Assembly (NCBI RefSeq): GCF_036345995.1 | Contig: NZ_CP107796.1 | Span: forward strand, 8,060,001-8,124,000 | DNA from: Streptomyces sp. NBC_00557 | GTDB lineage: Bacteria > Actinomycetota > Actinomycetes > Streptomycetales > Streptomycetaceae | Direction: 5' to 3' | DNA: 64,000 bases | Part shown: in pieces, positions 1-8,713 of the stretch | How positions within the stretch are numbered: the first letter of the stretch is position 1 | How the letters are laid out: the number at the start of each line of letters is the position of its first letter | Notes under the pieces: model-generated | Told to the model about the DNA's origin: nothing | The model's database searches: none | Seen by the model: only the letters and a program-made list of their open reading frames with translations | Translations under genes and position numbers: made by a program

Positions 1-467
1 CACTCGTGGCCATGGGCATCCCCAGCGAAGCCGACGCCTACCTCTGCGGGCCACTCGCCTTCATGGACGACGTCGGCGGCTACCTCCGCGATCACGGCCT
101 GAGCCCGGAGCGGATCCACACGGAGCAATTCAGCGCCCTCCCAGCCATCAACCCCGGCGTCACCCCCGCGGCCGCCGTGCGGCCGCACCAACCAACCGGT
201 CCCACGGGCACCGGACCGCTCATCACCTTCGCACGCAGCGGCATCACCACCCCCTGGTCACCCGCGCACGCCTCACTCCTCGATCTCGCCGAAGCCTGCG
301 ACGTCCCCACGCGCTGGTCCTGTCGCACCGGCGTCTGCCACACCTGCATCACCCACCTCGTGGCAGGCGACATCACCTACACCACTCCGCCTCTCGAACT
401 CCCCGAAGAAGGCACCGTCCTCGTCTGCTGCAGCCAGCCCACTACCGAAGTCGTCCTCGACCTGTAG
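1..467 (+). CDS. C-terminal part of a flavin/2Fe-2S oxidoreductase (partial)
   Basis: This is the 3' end of a gene that enters the window already open; no stop lies upstream in this frame. The visible part has the end of a ferredoxin-NADP reductase-like NAD-binding domain (CGPLAFMDDV, then a TEQF element), a linker rich in Pro and Thr, and a C-terminal plant-type 2Fe-2S ferredoxin domain with the cysteine pattern SCRTGVCHTC and a final cysteine near VLVCC. This order (FAD, NAD, 2Fe-2S) is that of phenol-hydroxylase/NO-dioxygenase-like reductases that pass NAD(P)H electrons to an oxygenase. The N-terminal FAD domain, and any fused MOSC or globin domain, lies outside the window, so the substrate cannot be named. 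The GTG at position 6 is unlikely to be the real start. Confidence 0.85.
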   Translation, partial: LVAMGIPSEADAYLCGPLAFMDDVGGYLRDHGLSPERIHTEQFSALPAINPGVTPAAAVRPHQPTGPTGTGPLITFARSGITTPWSPAHASLLDLAEACDVPTRWSCRTGVCHTCITHLVAGDITYTTPPLELPEEGTVLVCCSQPTTEVVLDL

Positions 468-884
468 CCGACCAGCAACCGCACGGACTGCCGGCCGCTC
501 CGACCGGCGTCACCGAAGCCACGCGCACCCTGGCCGCCGTCACCGCCCGATGGCGACCCCCGGACCGCACGCTGGGGATCTCCTCCCTCACCGAGCAGCT
601 CAAGTTCACCCGCAGCCGGCTCACGCGTCCGGCGATCCGCCCGGAGAAGCCTGGCCACGTACGGCGCCGGGACACCCCTGCCGACGGACGCGGGGCAACC
701 AGGCCGTGTTCTTCAGAAGTCGGTGACCTGACCGGCCGGCCGTCCGGGGAAGCCGCGGTCCGCGAACCTGGCCGGTACCGCTGCCATGACCCACGAGCCC
801 TCCTGCCCGTGAAACGCCCCACAGCCGACACACCGGCTGCCCGTCGGCAAGACGGTAGCCACGCCTCGAACGAGAATCTGCCCC
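468..884. other. Intergenic, no gene recognised
   Basis: These 417 bases separate the reductase from nhaA. Several frames are open because of high GC, but none shows a recognisable domain or a good ribosome binding site. No clear hairpin terminator was seen. Confidence 0.5.
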
Positions 885-2765
885 ATGTCCCGTGAATCAG
901 ACGCCTACACAGGCCAGACGCTGTGCGGCAGCGGATCGCGTTCCCCGCTCCGTGCCTTCTTGCGCACCGAGACCGGCGGTGCCGCCGTCCTGGTCGCCGC
1001 CGCGCTCGCCGCACTCGTCTGGGCCAACGCGGCACCCTCGGCATACACGTCGTTCTGGCACACCCGCCTGTCTGTCCGCTTCGGCACGCACGGGATCTCG
1101 CTCGGCCTGCGGGACTGGGTCAACAGCGGCCTGATGACGTTCTTCTTCTTCGTCGTCGGTCTGGAGGCACGCCGCGAGTTCGACATGGGCGAACTGCGCG
1201 AGCGCAAGCGGCTCACGCTGCCGCTCGTCGCGGGACTCAGCGGCATGCTCGTACCCATCGCCCTCTACCTCGCCGTCAACGCCGGCCACGGCAGCGAGCA
1301 GGGCTGGGGTGCGGCGATGTCCACCGACACCGCGTTCGCCCTGGGCGTGCTGGCCGTCGCGGGCCGCGGCATGCCGCCCGGACTGCGGGTCTTCATTCTC
1401 CTGCTGAGCGTGGTCGACGACTTCCTCGCCCTCGGCGTCATCGCCTTCGCCTACAGCGACCGCATCGCCGTACCCGCACTCGTCGTGGCCATCGGCGCCC
1501 TCGCACTCGTCCTGCTCGGCCTGCGACTCGGTGTACGCCACGGCAGCGTGTACGCGCTGCTGGGCGTCGTCGCCTGGGTCGCCCTGCTCGAGTCGGGTGT
1601 GGACCCGGTGGTGATCGGTCTCGCCCTGGGGCTGCTCACCTACGCCTACCCCGCCTCGCGCGCCGATCTGGAACACGCGAGCGGCCTGTTCCGGCTGTTC
1701 CGCGAGCAGCCCACCCCGGAACTGGAGCGGTCCGTCCGCGTCGGCATCGCCTCGGCGATCTCCCCCAACGACCGCCTGCAACGGATCTACCACCCATGGA
1801 CCAGCTACGCGGTGGTCCCGCTGTTCGCCCTCGCCAATGCCGGCATCGAGATCAGCGGCGGCCAACTGGCACGAGCCTTCACCTCGCCCGTCACCCTGGG
1901 CATCCTCATCGCCTACGTCCTGGGCAAGCCGCTGGGCATCGTCGGGGCCTGTGCGCTGACCACGCTCGCCTCCCGCGGGCGGCTGCGCCTCCCGGTCGGC
2001 TGGGGCGCGGCAACCGCAGGCGGCGCGCTGTGCGGGGTCGGGTTCACCGTTTCCCTGCTCATCGCGACCCTCGCCTTCCACGGTGCACGCCTCGACGAGG
2101 CCAAGCTCGGCATCCTCGCCACACTCGTCTGCTCCTTCCTGGCAGCCCGGCTCGTCACCGCGGCGATCGGACTTCTGCCGCCGGCGCTGCGGCTCAGGGC
2201 CCTGCTCGGGAAGGCGGAGACGATCGTCGACCTGGCCGTGCCCGTGGACCCCGACCACGATCACATCCGAGGGCCGCACCACGCCGCTGTCACCGTCGTG
2301 GAGTACGGCGACTACGAATGCCCCTACTGCGGGCAGGCCGAGCCCGTCGTCCGTGAACTCCTCGCCGACTTCGGCGACCTGCGCTACGTATGGCGCCACC
2401 TGCCCCTCACCGACGTGCACATCCACGCCCAGCTCGCCGCCGAAGCCTCCGAAGCGGCCGCACGCCAGGGCCGCTTCTGGGACATGCACGACCTGCTGCT
2501 CAGCCGTCAACAAGCCCTCCGTGTCGAAGACCTGCGCGCCCACGCGGCTGCCGTCGGCCTGGACGTCGAGCGCTTCGAACGAGACATGCGTGCCCACGTC
2601 GGCGCAGCCCGCATCGCCGAGCACGTCGAGTCAGCCGACCTCAGCAGCGTGGCCGGCACCCCCACCTTCTTCATCAACGGCCGCAGACACCACGGCGCCT
2701 ACGACCTCCCAAGCCTCACCGCCGCCGTCCGCGCAGCCCGCGAACGCGCCGCCGTCACCGCGTGA
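885..2765 (+). CDS. nhaA: NhaA-type Na+/H+ antiporter fused to a DsbA/thioredoxin-like domain
   Basis: The 626-residue product is a fusion. Residues about 25-420 are an NhaA antiporter with around 12 hydrophobic segments, the STDTAFALG segment and the paired acidic residues SVVDDFLA that bind the transported ion in NhaA. Residues about 445-620 are a DsbA-like thioredoxin fold with [12 protein letters not shown] (C479 and C482) and the cis-proline loop [10 protein letters not shown]. NhaA exports Na+ in exchange for protons across the plasma membrane; a soluble thiol-disulfide domain attached to it suggests redox control or assistance, but that is inference. NhaA-thioredoxin fusions are known from actinobacteria. 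The ATG at 885 has only a weak ribosome binding site. The gene appears monocistronic. Confidence 0.93.
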   Translation: MSRESDAYTGQTLCGSGSRSPLRAFLRTETGGAAVLVAAALAALVWANAAPSAYTSFWHTRLSVRFGTHGISLGLRDWVNSGLMTFFFFVVGLEARREFDMGELRERKRLTLPLVAGLSGMLVPIALYLAVNAGHGSEQGWGAAMSTDTAFALGVLAVAGRGMPPGLRVFILLLSVVDDFLALGVIAFAYSDRIAVPALVVAIGALALVLLGLRLGVRHGSVYALLGVVAWVALLESGVDPVVIGLALGLLTYAYPASRADLEHASGLFRLFREQPTPELERSVRVGIASAISPNDRLQRIYHPWTSYAVVPLFALANAGIEISGGQLARAFTSPVTLGILIAYVLGKPLGIVGACALTTLASRGRLRLPVGWGAATAGGALCGVGFTVSLLIATLAFHGARLDEAKLGILATLVCSFLAARLVTAAIGLLPPALRLRALLGKAETIVDLAVPVDPDHDHIRGPHHAAVTVVEYGDYECPYCGQAEPVVRELLADFGDLRYVWRHLPLTDVHIHAQLAAEASEAAARQGRFWDMHDLLLSRQQALRVEDLRAHAAAVGLDVERFERDMRAHVGAARIAEHVESADLSSVAGTPTFFINGRRHHGAYDLPSLTAAVRAARERAAVTA

Positions 2766-3076
2766 GGGACCAAGGCAGAGGGGATGCGCCGTACGCCATC
2801 GGTCATGTGGCTCGCCCCGGGGCCCGCCCCGCGACGTGAGCGCTGGGTCCGTCATGAGTGCGGATCCTCGAAGGAACCAACGCACGATTGGCCCAGCTGG
2901 ACACTCTTCCAATGGACCACATGACCGGGCCACTGGCTGCATAGGCTCGACACCAGCACGGCTGAGACCACAGGCGACCTCTGCAGGGGACCCCGAGGCT
3001 CACACTGTTGCCTGCCTTTGGTTCCGGCCCCCTACCTCCTGGCCGGCCGGACTGAGTGAGAGGACAAAGATCTGCT
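2766..3076. other. Intergenic, nothing recognised
   Basis: This spacer of 311 bases must hold the promoter of the quinone reductase gene. No convincing operator, hairpin or small gene was found in it. Confidence 0.4.
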
Positions 3077-3991
3077 GTGAAAGCGTGCGGAGTATCGGGG
3101 GCCGAGAAGGAAGCCGCCCTGCTGGAGTTGCCCGAACCGCCATCTCCCGGGCCCGGCCAGATCCTGGTGGCGGTTGAGGCGGCCGGTGTCGGCCCGTGGG
3201 ACGAACTGCTCAACGGCGCTGGTTGGGACGTGGGGCTGCGCCCTCCGGCGGCGCTGGGAGTGGAGGGCGCGGGCAAGGTGCTGGCCGTCGGCGCGGACAT
3301 CACCGGGTTCGCCGTCGGCGACCGGGTGCTCGCGCACGAGGCCCCGCTGCCCGGGGGAAGCGGCTTCTGGGCCGAACGCGTTCTGATCAACGCGGATCAC
3401 ACGGCAGCCTGCCCACCCGGGCTGGACGCCGTGCACGCGGCGGCGCTGCCGGTCAACGGACTCACCGCGTTGCAGGCCCTGGAGAAGCTGGATCTCAGCC
3501 GGGGACAGCGGCTGCTGATCACCAACGGTGGCGGGGCCACCGGAGCCCTTGCCGTCCAGCTCGCCGCGGCCCGGGGCATCGAGGTGACCGCGACCGCGTC
3601 TGCCGGCGCCACAGAGCGCCTGCTCGGTCTGGGAGCGATGGAGGTCGTCGACTACCACGACCCGAACTGGCCGGCCAAGGTACGCGGCGGGTTCGACGCC
3701 GCCCTCACCATCGCCACCGGCACGGCGGACGCCGCCCTGCCCTTGGTCCGGGACGGCGGCCGACTGTGCTCCCTGACCTCGGACGCGCCTGCGGAGGAGC
3801 GAGGGATCACGAGTTGGGACCTCTACCTCGAGCCCAACGCCGCGCAGCTAGCCCAGCTGGCGGAGCAGGCGGCCGCGGGAGCGTTGAGACTCGCACCGGA
3901 ACCCCTGCCGCTGAGCGAGGGACCGGCTGCGTTCGCCCGGGTGGTTACCGGACGGGCCGGCGGTAAGAAGATCGTGCTCACCCGAGCGTGA
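3077..3991 (+). CDS. Zinc-independent MDR-family NADP-dependent oxidoreductase (quinone reductase-like)
   Basis: The 304-residue product is a medium-chain dehydrogenase/reductase. The N-terminal half has the GroES-like catalytic domain (ALGVEGAGKVLAVG, then GDRVLA); the second half has a Rossmann nucleotide-binding segment (LLITNGGGATGALAVQLA) and ends with GRAGGKKIVLT, typical of quinone oxidoreductases. The structural zinc cysteines of alcohol dehydrogenases are missing, so an NADPH:quinone or enone reductase is likely. The GTG at 3077 was preferred over the in-frame GTG at 3056 because AGGAC lies about 11 bases upstream. It stands alone; the next gene region is on the other strand. Confidence 0.88.
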   Translation: MKACGVSGAEKEAALLELPEPPSPGPGQILVAVEAAGVGPWDELLNGAGWDVGLRPPAALGVEGAGKVLAVGADITGFAVGDRVLAHEAPLPGGSGFWAERVLINADHTAACPPGLDAVHAAALPVNGLTALQALEKLDLSRGQRLLITNGGGATGALAVQLAAARGIEVTATASAGATERLLGLGAMEVVDYHDPNWPAKVRGGFDAALTIATGTADAALPLVRDGGRLCSLTSDAPAEERGITSWDLYLEPNAAQLAQLAEQAAAGALRLAPEPLPLSEGPAAFARVVTGRAGGKKIVLTRA

Positions 3992-4491
3992 TCCGACCGG
4001 GCCCCACCCGATCCCGAACCTTGGCCCCTGCGCCCGCCAGGCGCCATCGGTCTCGCGCAGGTCTCCTCAGCAGGCGCGCCGGCCATCCCGCACCCGCACG
4101 CCCGGCTCAGGGCATCAGTGGCGCGTTCACGGTGCGCGGGAGAGCGTTGAGCCATGAGTTGACCGCGGGAACGTGGGGGAGAAGCAAGGCGGGCCTGCTG
4201 GTTCCACCCTGGTTCGTCGGGTACGTGCAGCGGCATGGGATCTTTGGGTTCGCCGGTGTTGCTGGTGTTGTTCGTGGCCAGTGCGATTTCATGATCTGGT
4301 TCGAGCAGCGCGGACGGGCCGGAGAGCATCCGCAGAGCGGGCGTGCGGGGGACGTCCTTGCCGGTGGCCGGGGCGTGCACGTCGGCCAGGTCGTGCGGCC
4401 CGCACGACCAGTACACCCCGCGCCGGGCGGCCGCCTGCACATTGCGCATGGCGGGCATGGCGTCAGCAGCAGCCTGCTGACGGACAGTCAT
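3823..4491 (-). CDS. Unrecognised ORF translationally coupled to the TetR gene
   Basis: The start codon of this frame (4491-4489) shares bases with the TGA of the tetR gene (4490-4488), an ATGA arrangement typical of coupled genes. The 222-residue product has no domain that I recognise. The first 120 residues have a varied composition (for example GVYWSCGPHDLADVHAP and LATNNTSNTGEPKD) that looks more protein-like than a random GC-rich frame; the last 55 lie antisense to the quinone reductase gene and look like shadow coding. It may be a real small gene, a truncated one, or chance. Confidence 0.3.
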   Translation of the reverse strand: MTVRQQAAADAMPAMRNVQAAARRGVYWSCGPHDLADVHAPATGKDVPRTPALRMLSGPSALLEPDHEIALATNNTSNTGEPKDPMPLHVPDEPGWNQQARLASPPRSRGQLMAQRSPAHRERATDALSRACGCGMAGAPAEETCARPMAPGGRRGQGSGSGGARSDHARVSTIFLPPARPVTTRANAAGPSLSGRGSGASLNAPAAACSASWASCAALGSR

Positions 4492-5099
4492 CCGCGTTTG
4501 CCGAAGGCCTCGTTGCCCGTGACGATGCGGGCGTGGTCGAGGAGGCGGTCCTCGATGTCTTGGGCGGTCGCGCTGCCGACCAGAAGGTCCATGGCATAGC
4601 CGTCCTCAAGGGCCACGAAGGAGCGGCCCAGGGCCCAGGCGTCGCCGGCCAGTGTGAAATCCCCGCTCTCCTCGCCGAGTTCGAGCACCTGACGGTAGAG
4701 CTCGCTCTGCTGCTCGACGAAGAGGCGCTGCCGGTCGGCGGCACCCTCGTTGCGCAGTGCCACTGGAAAAAGCTCGAAGAGCAGCCGAGTGCTCTCTTCG
4801 CCCTCGCCGGGCCAGGGCACGCCGGTGTGGATGCATGCACGCAGCCTCGCCACCGGGCCCTCCGCGGCCGCGATGGCCTTCTCTCGGCTGACGAAGTACG
4901 TCGCGGCGCTGCGCTCGAACACGGCGGCGAACAGTTCCTGGATGTCTGCGTAGTAGTAGAGCACCGAGGCGGGGGTGACGCCGGCGGCCCTGGCGACGTC
5001 CCGCAGCTTGGTGGCTGTGGCTCCGAGGTCCACCACGGTCCTGGCGGTCGCGTCGATCAGCTGGGCGCGGCGTTCCGCCTGGTTTTTTGGTCGGGCCAT
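4488..5099 (-). CDS. TetR-family transcriptional repressor
   Basis: The product has about 203 residues when started at the ATG at 5099 (MARPKNQAERR); an ATG at 5108 (MSSMARPK) is an alternative. The N-terminal helix-turn-helix is clear: KLRDVARAAGVTPASVLYYY, followed by DIQELFAAVFERS. The C-terminal ligand domain is TetR-like, with acidic and aromatic residues, but its effector cannot be read from sequence. The gene is divergent from the nitrilase/APC-permease operon, and a 29-bp inverted repeat lies between the two starts, so it most likely represses that operon and itself. A small amine, amide or amino acid related to the permease substrate would be a reasonable inducer, but that is inference. 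Confidence 0.92.
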   Translation of the reverse strand: MARPKNQAERRAQLIDATARTVVDLGATATKLRDVARAAGVTPASVLYYYADIQELFAAVFERSAATYFVSREKAIAAAEGPVARLRACIHTGVPWPGEGEESTRLLFELFPVALRNEGAADRQRLFVEQQSELYRQVLELGEESGDFTLAGDAWALGRSFVALEDGYAMDLLVGSATAQDIEDRLLDHARIVTGNEAFGKRG

Positions 5100-5168
5100 G
5101 GATGACATGCTCGCACACCGCCGAACGGCCCCCTGGTCTCGCCTGCCGGAACCCATTGACCCCACATC

Positions 5169-5197
5169 ATTCGTTAACTAAATTTCATTTAACGAAT
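5169..5197. promoter_or_regulatory. Candidate TetR operator between divergent genes
   Basis: A perfect 9-bp inverted repeat, ATTCGTTAA-N11-TTAACGAAT, sits between the tetR start (5099 or 5108) and the hydrolase start (5221). It is strikingly AT-rich for this genome and probably overlaps the divergent promoters. It fits the usual size and symmetry of TetR-family operators. Confidence 0.75.
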
Positions 5198-5220
5198 CCC
5201 CGAGTCAGACCTGGTGACCC

Positions 5221-6156
5221 ATGTCCCGTCCCCTCCCTCTCGTCCTGGCCCAGGCGGCCCAGCGCGCCGCCGACGATCTGGACGGCCTGGCTGCCGACGT
5301 GCGAAAGCGCACGGCGGGACTGCCCGCCGCACCCCTGATCGTCTATCCCGAGCTGCACCTGGGCAGCCCGCTCGGCGGCACCGCACTCGAACCCGCCGAG
5401 GTGCCGGAAGCCCTCGCCGAGCCCCTCGACGGGCCACGGGGCCGCGCCCTCGCGGAACTCGCCGGCGATCTCGGCGTCTGGCTCGCCCCGGGCAGCCTCT
5501 ACGAGCGCGGCGCCGACGGACGCGTCTACAACACCGCCCCGGTGTACTCCCCGCGCGGCGAGCGCGTCGTGTCCTACCGGAAGATCTTCCCCTGGCGGCC
5601 CTACGAGACCGTGGCCCCCGGCGCCGAGTTCACCGTCTTCGATCTCGACGGGGTCGGCCGGGTGGGACTGTCGATCTGCTACGACGCATGGTTCCCCGAG
5701 ACCACCCGCCACCTCGCCTGGATGGGAGCCGAACTGGTCCTGAACTTCGTACTGACCTCCGGCAGCGACCGCGCCCAGGAACTGGTGCTGGCTCGCGCCA
5801 ATGCCATCGTCAACCAGCTTTTCGTCGCCAGCGTCAACTGTGCCGCTCCCCTCGGCACCGGCCGCAGCTTGCTCGTGGACCCGCAGGGCAACGTTCGCTC
5901 CGAAGCCGCGGGCGACAGCGACACCACCCTCACCGACGTGATCGACCTGGACGAAGTCACCAACGTCCGCCGAATCGGCACGGCCGCGCTCAACCGGCCG
6001 TGGCAGCAGTTCCATCCCGACGACCAGGCCCTCGCACTGCCGCTCTACCAGGGCCGGATAGACCCCGCCACCTGGGCCGGCGCCACCGCTCCGACCACCC
6101 TTTCCCGGCCACCGAGCGAGCTGCGTCCCGCACTCGGAGAAGTGAGAGTCCCGTGA
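5221..6156 (+). CDS. Carbon-nitrogen hydrolase (nitrilase superfamily)
   Basis: The 311-residue product carries the Glu-Lys-Cys triad of the nitrilase superfamily: E44 in VYPELHLG, K121 in SYRKIFPW and C153 in GLSICYDAWFPE. Members hydrolyse nitriles, amides or carbamoyl groups by a thioester intermediate in the cytoplasm. Full family length. The stop overlaps the start of the APC permease gene by 4 bases (GTGA), so the two are coupled: the permease probably imports the amide or amine substrate and this enzyme hydrolyses it. The TetR regulator and inverted repeat upstream suggest substrate induction. The exact substrate is not deducible; aliphatic amidase and N-carbamoyl hydrolase branches are possible. 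Confidence 0.9.
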   Translation: MSRPLPLVLAQAAQRAADDLDGLAADVRKRTAGLPAAPLIVYPELHLGSPLGGTALEPAEVPEALAEPLDGPRGRALAELAGDLGVWLAPGSLYERGADGRVYNTAPVYSPRGERVVSYRKIFPWRPYETVAPGAEFTVFDLDGVGRVGLSICYDAWFPETTRHLAWMGAELVLNFVLTSGSDRAQELVLARANAIVNQLFVASVNCAAPLGTGRSLLVDPQGNVRSEAAGDSDTTLTDVIDLDEVTNVRRIGTAALNRPWQQFHPDDQALALPLYQGRIDPATWAGATAPTTLSRPPSELRPALGEVRVP

Positions 6157-7541
6157 CAGAACAGCCCACCCGCCTGCGCGGAGACCTCGGACTTCTCTCC
6201 GTGGTCGCGTTCGGCGTCGCCTACATGGCCCCCGCCGTCGTCACCTCGATCTTCGGCGTCATCGCCGCCACCAGCAGGGGCGCCGCGCCCACGGCCTACG
6301 TGATCGCGACCGGCGCCATGCTGCTGACCGGCCTCAGCTACGCCAAGATGGCCACGGTCCACCCCAGTTCAGGCTCCGTCTACACCTACGCCCGCAAGGA
6401 ACTCGACTCCCGCGTCGGCTTTCTCGCCGGATGGGCGCTCCTGCTCGACTACCTCTTCCTCCCGATGGTCGCCTGGCTGCTCCAGGCCATCTACCTCCAC
6501 GCCCAGTTCCCGGCCGTCCCGGAGTGGACCTGGCTGATCATCAACGTGGCCCTCGCCACCGCCATCAACGTCCTCGGCCTCAAGGTCGCCGACCGGATCA
6601 ACCGAGTGCTGCTGCTCGGCGTGACGGCCGTCCTCGTCGTGCTCGCCGCACTCTGCGTGCACTACGGTCTCGGCCACGGTGGCACCATGGCGGCTGCTCA
6701 CTCCTTCTGGAACGGCGCCACCGGCTTCTCCGCCGTCACCGCTGCCGCCGCCGTGGCCGCCTACGCCTTCCTCGGTTTCGACGCGGTGAGCACCCTCAGT
6801 GAAGAGGTGCGGGATCCGCAGCGCACCATCCCGCGCAGCATCATCCTGACCGTGCTCACCGGCGGCGGCATCTTCATCTCGATCTCCTTCCTGATGCAGT
6901 GGGCCCACCCGGGCGGCTCCTTCCCCGACGAGAACTCCGCCGGGTACCTCCTGTCCACCACTGTCGGCGGCAAGACCTTCGCCGACGTGGCCAACATCGT
7001 CAGCATGCTCGGCGGGTTCGCCTCCTGCGTCGCCATCCAGGCCAGCACCAGCCGCCTGATGTTCGTCATGGGCCGTGACGGCGCCCTTCCGCGGCGGATC
7101 TTCGGACGCCTGCACCGCAAGCTGCTCACCCCCGTCACCAACGTGCTCGTGATCGGCGCGGTCGGGCTGCTGGCCATGAACTTCTCTCTCGCCGACGCCA
7201 CCTCTTTCATCAACTTCGGGGCGTTCCTCGGCTTCACACTCGTCAATGTGTGCGTGATCGCCTACGCCGTACGACAGCGGCGCTCAGGGACCCGTCACTC
7301 GGCCGTGCGCTACCTGCTCCTGCCCGCTGCGGGCGCCGCTGTCGACGTCTACCTGATCACCCAGCTCGGTGGCACCGCCGTCAGGCTCGGCCTCGGCTGG
7401 CTGATCATCGGCATCGCCTGGCTCGCAGTGATCACCAAGGGTTTCCGTCGCCCAGCCCCCGAACTGCGACTCCCGTCAGACGCGCAGGGCGGCGGCACCA
7501 GCGAGCCGGAAGCATCCGGACCCCTGCTTCCGACATCGTGA
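6153..7541 (+). CDS. APC-superfamily amino acid/amine permease
   Basis: The 462-residue integral membrane protein has about 12 hydrophobic segments and an APC signature near the N terminus (LGLLSVVAFGVAYMAPAVV, then the consensus stretch around AKMATVHPSSGSVYTYA). The GTG at 6153 overlaps the TGA of the hydrolase gene, which fixes the start and shows translational coupling. APC carriers usually import amino acids or amines with protons or exchange them. As second gene of a TetR-controlled operon, it probably supplies substrate to the nitrilase-family enzyme. A strong hairpin follows seven bases after the stop. Confidence 0.9.
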   Translation: MTEQPTRLRGDLGLLSVVAFGVAYMAPAVVTSIFGVIAATSRGAAPTAYVIATGAMLLTGLSYAKMATVHPSSGSVYTYARKELDSRVGFLAGWALLLDYLFLPMVAWLLQAIYLHAQFPAVPEWTWLIINVALATAINVLGLKVADRINRVLLLGVTAVLVVLAALCVHYGLGHGGTMAAAHSFWNGATGFSAVTAAAAVAAYAFLGFDAVSTLSEEVRDPQRTIPRSIILTVLTGGGIFISISFLMQWAHPGGSFPDENSAGYLLSTTVGGKTFADVANIVSMLGGFASCVAIQASTSRLMFVMGRDGALPRRIFGRLHRKLLTPVTNVLVIGAVGLLAMNFSLADATSFINFGAFLGFTLVNVCVIAYAVRQRRSGTRHSAVRYLLLPAAGAAVDVYLITQLGGTAVRLGLGWLIIGIAWLAVITKGFRRPAPELRLPSDAQGGGTSEPEASGPLLPTS

Positions 7542-7547
7542 CCTACG

Positions 7548-7587
7548 CCCGGGGCTCCCGATCGCACAGCCGGATCGGAGCCCCGGG
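7548..7587 (+). terminator. Hairpin terminator after the hydrolase-permease operon
   Basis: CCCGGGGCTCCCGATC at 7548-7563 pairs with GATCGGAGCCCCGGG at 7573-7587, with a 9-base loop and one bulged base. It starts seven bases after the permease stop. There is no clear U tract, as is common in Streptomyces. Confidence 0.8.
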
Positions 7588-7885
7588 TCCAGCGCTGAGC
7601 AGCGTGCACCCCGACACATCACGGTGTCCCACGGCTTCGTACCTGCACTCGTAGCCATGATTACAGTGTGGAGTTATCTGAATGCAACCAGTCATCCTCC
7701 GCTGCGCCGTCGTCCGCATGCTGCGATAGGCTGAAGCCGAAATGTCTGTGCCTGCCGCTCCTTCGCGGCTCGGCCACCCCGGACGGCGCTGCATCGGTGG
7801 ACGACATCTGATCGGTCAGCGGGAAACCCAACAGGCCGGAAGCAGTTGCCTTCCCGTAGGTCCGTACTCCTGTAGGTCGGCTTTC

Positions 7886-8713
7886 ATGGACCTGAACACC
7901 ATCACCGAAGTAATCCGGCGACCGTCCGAGCGGCCCGGTGTGGACTGGCACGAGGGCGACGCCTGGCTCGCAGGCGGAACATGGCTCTATTCCACGGAGC
8001 AGCCGGACCTGCGACGGCTGATCGACCTGACGGCGTTGGGGTGGGAGCCTCTCGTGCCGACGGACGAGGGCCTGGAGATCAGCGCCACGTGCACCATTCG
8101 CGACCTGTACGCCTTTCCGTGGCCGCAAGGCTGGACCGCCGGAATCCTCTTCCGGAAAAGCTGTGAGGCATTCCTGTCCTCGTTCAAGGTCTGGAACGCG
8201 GCGACTGTCGGCGGAAACATCTGCATGTCCTTGCCCGCCGGCCCGATGATCACGCTGACCGTCGCGCTGGAGGCGCAGTACGAACTATGGGCGCGCGACG
8301 GTACCGTGCGATGTGTCGACGCCCTCGATTTCGTCACGGGCGACCACCGCAACGTTCTCGCCCCGGGAGAGATCCTGCGGCGTATCACCATTCCGGAGCA
8401 CGCGCTGCGCAAACGCACCGCCCACCGTCGCTTCACGCTGACCCGGCTCGGCCGTTCGACGGTGTTCCTCGTCGGCACGCAACGGCTGGGAGCGAGCGAC
8501 CTGCTGCTCACCGTCACTGCCGGGACCACGCGGCCGGTCCGCGTCGCCTTCGACTCCCTGCCCGATGTCCCAACGCTGCGGCAGAGCATCGACGCCATCC
8601 CGGCCGACGTCTGGTTCGCCGATCCCAATGGGACCCCTGATCATCGTCGGCATCTCACCCGGCACTTCGCCGAAGAGATCTGCCGCGAACTCACCGCTGG
8701 GGACCTGGCATGA
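7886..8713 (+). CDS. FAD-binding subunit of a molybdenum hydroxylase (xanthine dehydrogenase family)
   Basis: The 275-residue product matches the FAD subunit of xanthine dehydrogenase/CO dehydrogenase-type enzymes: AGGTWLYSTEQPDLRRLIDLT near the N terminus corresponds to the AGGTDL-type FAD loop, and NAATVGGNICMSLPAGP to the second FAD-binding motif. Frame can be extended upstream to 7742, but the family starts near the ATG at 7886, so that start was chosen. The stop overlaps the start of the large catalytic subunit gene by 4 bases (ATGA). The pair should form an FAD/2Fe-2S/molybdopterin enzyme that hydroxylates an aldehyde, purine or N-heterocycle. The substrate is not known. Confidence 0.9.
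   Translation: MDLNTITEVIRRPSERPGVDWHEGDAWLAGGTWLYSTEQPDLRRLIDLTALGWEPLVPTDEGLEISATCTIRDLYAFPWPQGWTAGILFRKSCEAFLSSFKVWNAATVGGNICMSLPAGPMITLTVALEAQYELWARDGTVRCVDALDFVTGDHRNVLAPGEILRRITIPEHALRKRTAHRRFTLTRLGRSTVFLVGTQRLGASDLLLTVTAGTTRPVRVAFDSLPDVPTLRQSIDAIPADVWFADPNGTPDHRRHLTRHFAEEICRELTAGDLA

Noticed and set aside
897..2624. 575-residue frame antisense to nhaA
   Set aside because: Composition rich in Gly, Asp, Glu and Gln repeats without domain; nhaA on the other strand is unambiguous.
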